From contig CAVLCC010000002.1 in the NCBI GenBank assembly GCA_963661535.1, positions 6,829 to 70,828 on the forward strand: a DNA stretch of 64,000 nt. The letters run 5' to 3'. The DNA is from CAVLCC01 sp963661535. Lineage in GTDB: Bacteria > Actinomycetota > Coriobacteriia > Coriobacteriales > CADBOM01. Shown one piece after another: positions 53,320-61,067 of the stretch (positions are counted from its first letter, which is position 1; every line of letters starts with the position of its first letter). Under the pieces are notes generated by a model, which saw only the letters and a list, made by a program, of their open reading frames with translations, searched no databases and was not told the DNA's origin. The position numbers and the translations under genes are program-made.

Positions 53320-54096
53320 CTATCCCTGCTCATCGTCAAGGATCGTTTTGATCTGCCTTATCTCAGCAACAGCGCCCTTATCATAGTCGAATGGGGAACT
53401 GCCTTTTCGGTCTGCGTCTATCACGCCTTCGCTATAATGCACAATTCCTAAAAGATCCTCTGCAGGAATGTGCTCGCGAATATAATTTTCGTCATACTCG
53501 TCGCGAACCTTATTGGCCACAACGCGCACTTGCTTTACGCCTAAGTCGGTTGCTAGCTGCTTGATGTGCTTGTATGTCTGCATGCTGCGTGCACCAGGTT
53601 CAATCACAACAATGAACTGATCCATGTTCTCTGTTGTGCCGCGTCCTAAGTGCTCAAGTCCTGCCTCCATGTCCATAATCACAACATCGTCGCGCTGGAG
53701 TGTGAGGTGTGAGAGCAATCTCTTAAGCACAATGTGCTCAGGACAAACGCATCCAGCACCAGCTACATCTACAGAGCCTAAAACCAGAAGCTTTACTCCA
53801 TTGCATGTCTTTGCAAACATGTCTGGAATGTCATCGACCTTTGGGGTGAGTTTAAAAAACTTCACTATTCCGCTAGGGTCAACTCCTGCTCTCTCGTTGA
53901 TGAGATCTTTCATCTTAGAGATAGGCGTAATTTTTTCAAGTTCCTCTTCGTCAAATCCAAGTGCTAAACCTAAGTTAGCATCAGGATCAACGTCTGCTGC
54001 CAAGACAGGTCGTCCTTCTTCGGCATAAAGTCGCGAGAGTATTGCAGCGAAAGTTGTTTTTCCAACTCCGCCTTTGCCTGTTACGGCAATCTTCAT
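53320..54096 (-). CDS. cooC: CODH nickel-insertion ATPase CooC/AcsF
   Basis: A MinD-type ATPase that inserts nickel into the CODH C-cluster (or ACS). 258 residues. The deviant Walker A is G7-KGGVGKTT with Lys8 as signature lysine. The dimer-bridging Cys pair is C116-V-C118, the residues that bind Zn or Ni. MDMEAGLEHLGR is the switch II region. It sits between cooS and acsB with 15- and 12-base spacers, so it is probably co-translated. Confidence 0.95.
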   Translation of the reverse strand: MKIAVTGKGGVGKTTFAAILSRLYAEEGRPVLAADVDPDANLGLALGFDEEELEKITPISKMKDLINERAGVDPSGIVKFFKLTPKVDDIPDMFAKTCNGVKLLVLGSVDVAGAGCVCPEHIVLKRLLSHLTLQRDDVVIMDMEAGLEHLGRGTTENMDQFIVVIEPGARSMQTYKHIKQLATDLGVKQVRVVANKVRDEYDENYIREHIPAEDLLGIVHYSEGVIDADRKGSSPFDYDKGAVAEIRQIKTILDDEQG

Positions 54097-54111
54097 CTCT
54101 TCGCCTTCTCC

Positions 54112-56007
54112 CTACATGCCGAGGCTTGCGCGCTTCTCCTCAAGTGTAGCGAGGATCTTGTCGCCAAGCGAATCGATGTCAAGGTCAACAACGTACTTAG
54201 CTCCAACCCAGTCTTCAACGCCACCTTGTAGTAGTCCGTCGATAACCTCAGAACCTTTAACCATTGGGTGAACGCCCAAGAATGTAGTTAGACCGGTAGA
54301 AACAACGTAGTTGCCAATCGAAACAGCTTTCTCAGACATCCACTCAGGTGCGCAGCCAACTACTGGCATTTGGTCAATATCCCAGCCAGAATCTTTAGCA
54401 ATGTTAGAAACCAAAACCATCATACGGCTGATGTCTACGCATGAACCCATGTGTAGTACAGGTGGGATGTCAGCAAGCTTGCATACACGTCTTAGACCCT
54501 CGCCGCAGCATACATCAGCTGCACGTTTGTCCATAAGACCTGCTTTTGCAGCAGCTTGTGCGGAGCATCCAGATAGTACCAAAACAACGTCGTTAGCTAG
54601 AAGTTTCTTCATTAGCTCTATATGTGCCTCATCAGCACGAACCTTAGGATTGTTGCAGCCTACCATAGCTACTGCACCGCGCAATACACCAGAACGTACG
54701 CACTCAACTAGAGGCTTAACTGTTCCAATCTCGTCAACAAAGCTGTTTGTAACAGTGTCTAGAGTCTTAACGATTGCCTCGTAAGAATAACCAACTGTTG
54801 CTTTTTGCTTTAGTTGAGGAATGTGTACAAGATCTTTGTTGCGGTTAGGGAAGTTCTTGATTGCCATTGTTACGATTTCTTTAGCATTCTCGCCTGCAGT
54901 TTCAGGCTCAAACTGAATGAAATCAGAATCAGGAATTCTGCCCTTTGGTGAAGTTGTAATAAACTTGGTGTGGAAGCACTTGCTTAGAGGTCCAAGTGCT
55001 GGGAAGATGCACTGAACATCTACAACGATAGCTTCGCATGCTCCAGTCAAAACAACGTTTTCTTGCTGTAGGAAGTTGCCTGCCATAGGAATACCATGAC
55101 GCATTGTAACCTCGTTAGAAGTACAACATACACCTGCAACATTGATGCCCTTAGCGCCAACCTCTTTGGCAAGAGCATTCATCTCAGGATCCTCAGCATA
55201 TTTTACAATCATCTCTGAAAGTGATGGATCGTGACCATGGACAATAATGTTGACCATGTCCTCTTCCATAACACCTAGGTTTGCCTCAGTCTCAATTGGC
55301 ATTGGGGTGCCAAACATAACATCAGAAAACTCGGTGCCGCACATTGATCCGCCCCAGCCGTCGGATAGACCTAGACGGAATGCTTGCTTGATTAGAGCCT
55401 CAGGATCTGCAGTGTTGCCCATGTGAGTCATGTGCATAGCTGTAGATACCTCACGGTCGATTGCGCGAGGCTCAATGTCAAGATCGTGCCAAATCTTTTG
55501 GGTCTTTTCAGGAGCCCTCTTTAGGAACCTTTGAACACCAAATGGTTTGCCATACTCTAGAAGTGCAACTTCTGCAACCTCGTGTGCAAGATCATAAATG
55601 TCTTTGCCCTCAGTCTCAATGTCCCACTCTTTGGCGATACTAATTAGTTTCTCTGGATCCTTGACCTGGTAGTTGCCGCCTTCCTCAGTGCAGTGTAGTG
55701 TGTGGCAGATGTCACGTCCGTGGTCGGAGTGAGCTGCTGCACCACCTGCGGTGAAGCGAAGGAAGTTCCTGCCTGAGATCGTGTGAACGTCGGCACCGCA
55801 AATGCCTTTTGGTGCCTTTTTGCTGATTCGGCATGGGCCCATCGAGCATATCCTGCAGCACATGCCCTCTTCGCCGAATTTACAGTGCGGAGTTTGAAGC
55901 TCAACTCTTGCCTGCCAAGAATCTGCGCCAACTTTAGCGCCTGTTTCTAGCAGTTTTGCTGTTGCTGCCTCGTTCTCCTCGATGGTGGTAAGTTTGAACT
56001 GATCCAT
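54112..56007 (-). CDS. cooS: Anaerobic Ni-Fe carbon monoxide dehydrogenase, catalytic subunit
   Basis: Interconverts CO and CO2 and supplies CO to ACS. 631 residues. Cys42 and Cys50 correspond to the D-cluster; Cys51, 54, 59 and 70 to the B-cluster. C-cluster ligands are visible as the His in VHGHDPSL, GVCCTSNE, AIVVDVQC, MVGCNNPK, LSGCSAQ and MGSCVD. First gene of the operon; AGGAGG precedes the ATG. Together with acsB it forms the bifunctional CODH/ACS. A 275-nt leader with a terminator precedes it. Confidence 0.97.
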   Translation of the reverse strand: MDQFKLTTIEENEAATAKLLETGAKVGADSWQARVELQTPHCKFGEEGMCCRICSMGPCRISKKAPKGICGADVHTISGRNFLRFTAGGAAAHSDHGRDICHTLHCTEEGGNYQVKDPEKLISIAKEWDIETEGKDIYDLAHEVAEVALLEYGKPFGVQRFLKRAPEKTQKIWHDLDIEPRAIDREVSTAMHMTHMGNTADPEALIKQAFRLGLSDGWGGSMCGTEFSDVMFGTPMPIETEANLGVMEEDMVNIIVHGHDPSLSEMIVKYAEDPEMNALAKEVGAKGINVAGVCCTSNEVTMRHGIPMAGNFLQQENVVLTGACEAIVVDVQCIFPALGPLSKCFHTKFITTSPKGRIPDSDFIQFEPETAGENAKEIVTMAIKNFPNRNKDLVHIPQLKQKATVGYSYEAIVKTLDTVTNSFVDEIGTVKPLVECVRSGVLRGAVAMVGCNNPKVRADEAHIELMKKLLANDVVLVLSGCSAQAAAKAGLMDKRAADVCCGEGLRRVCKLADIPPVLHMGSCVDISRMMVLVSNIAKDSGWDIDQMPVVGCAPEWMSEKAVSIGNYVVSTGLTTFLGVHPMVKGSEVIDGLLQGGVEDWVGAKYVVDLDIDSLGDKILATLEEKRASLGM

Positions 56008-56026
56008 CCATCCTCCTACTCTTCGT

Positions 56027-56044
56027 GTTCCTATCCCTAGGAAC
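56027..56044 (-). repeat. 7-bp hairpin just upstream of the cooS ribosome site
   Basis: GTTCCTA-TCCC-TAGGAAC, a perfect dyad ending 20 bases before the cooS start codon. It would form in the mRNA leader close to the ribosome site. Confidence 0.5.
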
Positions 56045-56091
56045 TCTACCCCTACAACTTCCCAGCTTTAGATTGCCTAGAGAAAGCTAGG

Positions 56092-56139
56092 AAATAAAAA
56101 GAAAGACCCTAGCGAACTTGGTCGCTTATGGATCTTTCT
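56092..56139 (-). terminator. Intrinsic terminator in the cooS leader (attenuator candidate)
   Basis: On the minus strand, AGAAAGATCC pairs with GGGTCTTTCT (one G-U) and AGCGA with TCGCT, followed by TTTTTATTT. It lies 85 bases before the cooS start and reads towards it. A perfect stem plus U-tract upstream of an operon implies either the end of a separate transcript or transcription attenuation. Confidence 0.7.
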
Positions 56140-56288
56140 AATTACCAAAATTAAACCCTCCTTGTCGAGTAACATTTAAATTTGTATGAAGTGTAAAACT
56201 CCTTTTATTGCTCGACCTATCGGTTGCATATTGTTTTTTGTGCAAGCAAATTTTTTAAAACCTCTTAAATCTGCTTTGCTGTTTGTTC

Positions 56289-56317
56289 ATAATATCATCA
56301 AAAATGCAATTGTGTAA
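56289..56317 (-). promoter_or_regulatory. Possible cooS promoter
   Basis: A -10-like TATTAT (56289-56294) on the minus strand, with a poor -35 (TTACAC) 17 bases upstream. It is the best candidate between the terminator and the plus-strand gene; if correct, the leader is about 275 nt. Confidence 0.3.
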
Positions 56318-56832
56318 TTATTTTTTTGATAAAAGCCCCACCGGATTTATCTTGTTGAATAATTATATTATCTAAACAAAATTGGAGGCATTTAGCTTTT
56401 AAATTTTATTTGTTTGGAGTTAATTTGCAAAAAGATGAAAAACTATTGAAATATTTGCAGTTTTATGTTTTAAAAACATGATGGGTGTGCCTGCAACTTT
56501 TCTTGAGTTTTGTGGCAAATATAGGTGCAAAACTTGCTTTGTTACGATATGAATTTTGATGCTCAAATATTCGGCGTGTGGCATTTTTGTTCACATCTAA
56601 ATCATAACTTTTTTGAACTTTTGTAAATAAAATTTTTGAGTCGCAGAAATAAACACAAACCATATTTTTGAGTATGATTTTGTTTGTATTTTGGTTAGAA
56701 TCTGTTTGGAATTTGGCAAGAATCCGTTAAGAATTTGTTAAGATTTGTAGCTTACTATGTTTCCATAAAAAACATAAAGTTCAAAATTTAAAACCTAGAC
56801 AAGCATCTACAACATAAAAAGGGTGAAAAAAG

Positions 56833-57636
56833 ATGGTTAATATTTCTTCTGAATACTTTAATTTGCATAAGATTGCTGATAGCGGACAGTGTTTTAGAAT
56901 TTTACCGTGTTCAAAAGGTGGGTACATTACAATTAGTGAAGACAAATTTGTTAGAGCAACCATACATGAAGACGGGTCGTGGGATTTTGACTGTAGCCAA
57001 GATGAATTTGATGGGTATTGGCAGCGTTATTTTGATTTGAATCAAGATTATTCTAAGTGGTTTGAAAGCATAGATAAAAATGATAGCTATCTAACAAATG
57101 CAGCTTATGCCGGAGCAGGTCTTAGAGTGGTAAACCAAGATCCATGGGAGACTTTGGTTAGTTTTATTGTGTCGCAGAGAAGGTCTGTTGCATCTATCAC
57201 CTCTTGTGTGTCGAGAATATGCAAAAAATTTGGAGAGCCAATAAACACAAATCTAGATGAAATATACACATTTCCAGGTCCTGAGAAACTTGCTGGTGCA
57301 TCTTTTGAAGAGCTAGCAAACTGCGGGTTGGGATATCGCACAGAGTATGTTTTAAATGCCGCGCAAAAAGTTGCTAGCAATGAGGTTAATCTTGAAAAGC
57401 TTGCTGCTAAAGATGACCAAACATTAATTGATAGTCTTATGCAACTCAAAGGCGTGGGAATTAAAGTTGCAAATTGCACTGCACTCTACGGCTTTCATAG
57501 ACTTGGACTTTTTCCAATTGATGTATGGATTAAAAGGGTTTTAGATGCTCACTATCCGCAAGGGTTTCCTCTAGATAAATATGAAGGATACAGTGGATTT
57601 TTGCAACTTCTCATGTTTTATGAAGCAAGACATTAG
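56833..57636 (+). CDS. OGG1-like 8-oxoguanine DNA glycosylase
   Basis: Excises 8-oxoguanine and cuts the strand by beta-elimination. 267 residues of the HhH-GPD family. The OGG_N domain shows GQCFRI (compare the QSFRW of OGG1) and Y-W-x-x-Y-F-D-L. The helix-hairpin-helix is LKGVGIKVANC with catalytic Lys211, and the catalytic Asp230 is in F-P-I-D-V-W-I-K; the 19-residue spacing equals that of human OGG1. AAGGG lies upstream of the ATG. Divergent from cooS. Confidence 0.9.
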   Translation: MVNISSEYFNLHKIADSGQCFRILPCSKGGYITISEDKFVRATIHEDGSWDFDCSQDEFDGYWQRYFDLNQDYSKWFESIDKNDSYLTNAAYAGAGLRVVNQDPWETLVSFIVSQRRSVASITSCVSRICKKFGEPINTNLDEIYTFPGPEKLAGASFEELANCGLGYRTEYVLNAAQKVASNEVNLEKLAAKDDQTLIDSLMQLKGVGIKVANCTALYGFHRLGLFPIDVWIKRVLDAHYPQGFPLDKYEGYSGFLQLLMFYEARH

Positions 57637-57694
57637 TGTAAATGCAATATACTATTGAGATTATAAAATTAGCACGCAAATAGAAGGTGCGAAT

Positions 57695-58222
57695 ATGAGT
57701 CAAGAAAATAGCACAATAACAAACGTGATAGACAATGCGGCTATCACAAGATATAAGCACAAGTTAGATGCAAAGTTTCCCATTAAAGAGAGAGATCTTC
57801 AAAATCCTTCTTATGCGTCTCTTTTGGGTTGTGTATGCACAAAATTTTTGCTCATGCTAGTTGTTGCGCTTTACTTGCTTTTGCACACAATGGGATTTGA
57901 TGGCAGCACAGCTATGCCAGACGCACTATCTGCAAAAATGATACTTATGGATCTAGGAGTTGGTTGGGGAGCATTTGGGCTAGCTTCGGGATTTACTTAC
58001 TTTTATGTTCGCGTTAAAAACCCAACCATAGGTTTTATTTTGTTTGCAATTTTGATAGCAATGTGTATAGCTGAGTTTTTTATATGGGACATTGCTATCA
58101 AATTAAATCTATCTATGGCTCTTCCTATTATTGTTATTGCAATATGCATTATTCCATTTGTGATGGATATATGGGGAATAATCACCTACGACAGAAGACA
58201 ACAAAACTTGCAGGCAAAATAA
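57695..58222 (+). CDS. Four-helix membrane protein, function unknown
   Basis: 175 residues with a polar, Asp/Lys-containing N-terminus (about 45 residues) and four hydrophobic segments (about 48-68, 85-105, 112-135 and 140-162). No family is recognised. It lies 58 bases after the glycosylase on the same strand, so it may be co-transcribed; GAAGGTG precedes the ATG. Confidence 0.6.
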   Translation: MSQENSTITNVIDNAAITRYKHKLDAKFPIKERDLQNPSYASLLGCVCTKFLLMLVVALYLLLHTMGFDGSTAMPDALSAKMILMDLGVGWGAFGLASGFTYFYVRVKNPTIGFILFAILIAMCIAEFFIWDIAIKLNLSMALPIIVIAICIIPFVMDIWGIITYDRRQQNLQAK

Positions 58223-58318
58223 ATAGCCGTCAGTTTTAAACCACTTTTTTGACCACCATATTTGACCAAGTAAAAATCTAACAAGTTCGCCCTGTAGTGT
58301 GTCTTAAACTTATATCTC

Positions 58319-58362
58319 TTAAATATCTAAAGTTAAAACTGTTAGGCCAGCAAGATATTTAA
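58319..58362. repeat. 10-bp inverted repeat between convergent genes
   Basis: TTAAATATCT (58319-58328) and AGATATTTAA (58353-58362) are perfect arms directly after the ffh stop. AT-only stems are weak, but the position between convergent genes suggests a terminator. Confidence 0.35.
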
Positions 58363-58363
58363 A

Positions 58364-59902
58364 CTACTTATTGCCAAACATATTTTGTAGCTTTTGAATA
58401 TCTTCAGGAGATAAGCTCTTGCCTGCACCTGCGCCTGAGTTTACGCCTCCAACGCCGCCCATTCCGTCCACCAAGTTTCCAAGGTTTGAAGCCATATTTC
58501 CAATACCGCCTGCGCCCATGCCGCGCATTGCACGCTTCTCAGCACGACGCCTTGCTTTACGACTCCCCTTGCTTTGTTTGGTTGGTCTGCGCTTGCTAGA
58601 TGGCTTCATGCCACCTTGTACGTTCATTACCTTTTTCAGAGTCTTTTTCATCTCGTTGAACTTAGCAATAAGGTGATTAACATCGCTAACCTCAACACCT
58701 GCACCTTTGGCAATACGGGCACGTCTCGAACCATTTATAACGGCTGGTTTTCTGCGTTCTTCTTTAGTCATAGAACTAACAATTACTTGAGCTTTGTCAA
58801 AAAAGTCGAGATCGGCTTGTCCTGTGGAGATTGCCTTATCGCCTCCAGGTAAAGCAGATAGGAGCTTAGAAATTCCACCCATTTTATGGATTTGCTTGTT
58901 AACCATAATAAAGTCGTCTAAGGTTAGCTCGGCTCGCGCCATGCGTTCGGCTTCTGCTTGCTCAATCTCTTCTTCAGCAGCAGCTTGTGCCTGCTCAATA
59001 AGAGATAGCATGTCGCCCATGCCCAAGATGCGCTTGGCCATTCTGTCTGGGTGAAACTCGGTTAGAGAGTTTGGTTTTTCTCCCTCAGAAATAAACTTGA
59101 TAGGCTTGCCAGTAATTTCGCGAACTGAAAGAGCGGCACCGCCTCGAGCGTCACCGTCCATCTTAGACATAATCACGCCATCAAAGTCAACTCTTTCGGC
59201 AAATGCAGACACTACATTTGTTGCATCTTGACCAGTCATGGCGTCTACTACCATCAAGACTTGTGCGGGATTAGTGGCATTTTTGATGTTGACAGCCTCA
59301 GTCATCATCTCTTCGTCAACATGCAAACGACCTGCAGTATCCACAATCACGATATCGCGCATTGTTGCTTTTGCCTCAGTTATAGCGTCTGTAGCTATTT
59401 TGACTGGATCTTTGCCATCGCCTCTAAATACACTTACGCCAATCTCACCACCAAGAGTTTCGAGTTGGTCGGCAGCAGCAGGACGATAAACATCGCACGC
59501 AGCCAAAAGTGGCATATGACCTTGCTGCTTTAGCAAATATGCAAGCTTAGCCGCTGCTGTTGTTTTGCCGCTACCCTGAAGACCCACAAGCATAATTACA
59601 TTTGGAGTGGTATCTGGAAGCTCCATCTTAGAGTCGGTGGATCCCAAAAGATCAGTTAGCTCATCGAGCACAACTTTTATTACATTTTGACCAGGCGTTA
59701 GCGAATCTAAAATATCTGAAGATAAACACCTTGTTCTGGTTTTTGCTACAAAAGACTTAACTACCTTAAAGTTAACGTCGGCCTCAAGCAATGCCAAACG
59801 AATATCGCCCATTGCCATATCTATATCTTTTTCGGTTAAGCGACCCTTTGCACGCACCTTATCTAGCGCGTCTTGTAGCTTCTCAGACAAATTAGTTGCC
59901 AT
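58364..59902 (-). CDS. ffh: Signal recognition particle protein Ffh (SRP54)
   Basis: Binds 4.5S/6S RNA and signal sequences of nascent chains. 512 residues: N domain, G domain with P-loop G107-LQGSGKTT, DTAGRLHVDE and SKMDGDARGG, then the M domain (MGGISKLLSALPGG) with a basic RNA-binding segment and a Gly-rich tail (GAGGIGNMASNLGNL). A 233-bp gap separates it from ftsY, so it probably has its own promoter. Confidence 0.97.
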   Translation of the reverse strand: MATNLSEKLQDALDKVRAKGRLTEKDIDMAMGDIRLALLEADVNFKVVKSFVAKTRTRCLSSDILDSLTPGQNVIKVVLDELTDLLGSTDSKMELPDTTPNVIMLVGLQGSGKTTAAAKLAYLLKQQGHMPLLAACDVYRPAAADQLETLGGEIGVSVFRGDGKDPVKIATDAITEAKATMRDIVIVDTAGRLHVDEEMMTEAVNIKNATNPAQVLMVVDAMTGQDATNVVSAFAERVDFDGVIMSKMDGDARGGAALSVREITGKPIKFISEGEKPNSLTEFHPDRMAKRILGMGDMLSLIEQAQAAAEEEIEQAEAERMARAELTLDDFIMVNKQIHKMGGISKLLSALPGGDKAISTGQADLDFFDKAQVIVSSMTKEERRKPAVINGSRRARIAKGAGVEVSDVNHLIAKFNEMKKTLKKVMNVQGGMKPSSKRRPTKQSKGSRKARRRAEKRAMRGMGAGGIGNMASNLGNLVDGMGGVGGVNSGAGAGKSLSPEDIQKLQNMFGNK

Positions 59903-60135
59903 ATCTTATGCCTTTCAAAAACCAGCGAATAAAAATCTTCTATCCAAAAATTTCTAGTTAAAATCTATCACATATAAATCGTTCGTTGCAAAAATCAACA
60001 CATGACATGTAGCAAATGCAACGTGTAACGCTCAATCTAATGTCTAATATGTGTTGTGCTCTACAAATATGCAACACAACGGGTGCTCGTCACAAAACAC
60101 AAAGCACATGGTCAAACGCTCACCAAAAACACTCG

Positions 60136-61047
60136 CTAAAAACTATAGCCAGCAATTTCTTGTGCAAATTCCATTGCGTCAAACGGGCGAAGGTCCTCAA
60201 TTTGCTCGCCCACTCCAATGCGCAAAATAGGAAGATTTAGCTCGTGAGAAATTGCTACGGCAATTCCGCCTTTTGCTGTGCCGTCAAGTTTGGTGATAAT
60301 TACAGCATCAATGTCGAGTGCCTTGTCAAATTCTTTGGCTTGTTCTAGACCATTTTGACCTGTAGTAGCATCAATTACAAGCACAGTATAAACAGGCATC
60401 TGTGAACGTTTGCGCGTAACATTTGCAACCTTTGAAAGCTCTCGCATAAGGTCATCTGATGTATGCAAACGACCAGCCGTATCAATTAAAACAAGGTCGG
60501 CATTTGTTGCCTCTGCACGCTCTATTGAAGCAAAACACACACTGGCTGGGTCACTTCCACGATCACGCTGAACAACCTCAACATCTGCTCGGTGTGCCCA
60601 CTGTTCAAGCTGCTCAATTGCAGCAGCTCTAAATGTATCTGCGCTTCCTAGCAGCACATTATGTCCTGCGTCCACGCCATACTTCGCAATTTTTCCAACT
60701 GTAGTTGTTTTGCCAGCTCCGTTAATTCCAACAAACAAAACACACGATGGTGTGTCTTCAAAAATGTCTTTCTCGGGGCGAACAAACATGTCCGCAATCT
60801 CTTGCACCAAGTATTTTTTAATTGCATCAGCACTCGGCAGTGCCTTTTTTCTCGTTACCTCTTGCAAGTTTTCTACAATTTGCATAGAAGCCGAAGGCCC
60901 CATATCGCTGCAGATAAGTGCTTCTTCTAGACCATCCCAAAAATCTTCTGTAAGCCATGCACCACGTTCTAGCAATACATTTACAGACTCTGCAAGTTTC
61001 TCACGCGATTTAGAAAGTCCGCGCGAGAGTCTCTCTCTTAATCCCAT
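60136..61047 (-). CDS. ftsY: SRP receptor FtsY
   Basis: Partner GTPase of Ffh at the membrane. 303 residues: N domain, then G domain with P-loop G107-INGAGKTT, DTAGRLHTSDDL, TKLDGTAKGG and the C-terminal FDAMEFAQEI. The acidic A domain of E. coli FtsY is missing, as in most Gram-positives; the N-terminal MGLRERLSRGLSKSREKL forms the amphipathic membrane helix. It follows smc by 20 bases. Confidence 0.96.
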   Translation of the reverse strand: MGLRERLSRGLSKSREKLAESVNVLLERGAWLTEDFWDGLEEALICSDMGPSASMQIVENLQEVTRKKALPSADAIKKYLVQEIADMFVRPEKDIFEDTPSCVLFVGINGAGKTTTVGKIAKYGVDAGHNVLLGSADTFRAAAIEQLEQWAHRADVEVVQRDRGSDPASVCFASIERAEATNADLVLIDTAGRLHTSDDLMRELSKVANVTRKRSQMPVYTVLVIDATTGQNGLEQAKEFDKALDIDAVIITKLDGTAKGGIAVAISHELNLPILRIGVGEQIEDLRPFDAMEFAQEIAGYSF

Positions 61048-61067
61048 CGGCTATTCCTCCTTATTAT

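Larger units (their letters stand above)
56008..56832. other. Long gene-free, AT-rich region upstream of cooS
   Basis: 825 bases without a credible ORF; the small ORFs are AT-rich noise. It holds the cooS leader with an intrinsic terminator (56092-56139), two further hairpins, a candidate promoter (56289-56294 as the -10), and near 56700-56760 a run of imperfect TTAAGAAT-type direct repeats before the plus-strand glycosylase gene. Confidence 0.6.

Noticed and set aside
54112..56007. Methyltransferase or ferredoxin genes hidden in other frames of the cooS region
   Set aside because: All other frames are short shadows; cooS, cooC and acsB account for the whole segment.
56164..56216. T-box, cobalamin or NiCo riboswitch
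   Set aside because: No T-box sequence AGGGTGGNACCGCG, no B12-box and no NiCo consensus could be seen. Listed only as an unclassified leader.
56463..56663. 66-residue minus-strand ORF upstream of cooS
   Set aside because: AT-rich, no ribosome site, no recognisable motif, and lies in the noisy gene-free region.
60001..60135. Small SRP RNA gene between ffh and ftsY
   Set aside because: No 4.5S-type conserved tetraloop or GGAAGG-type core could be found in the gap.
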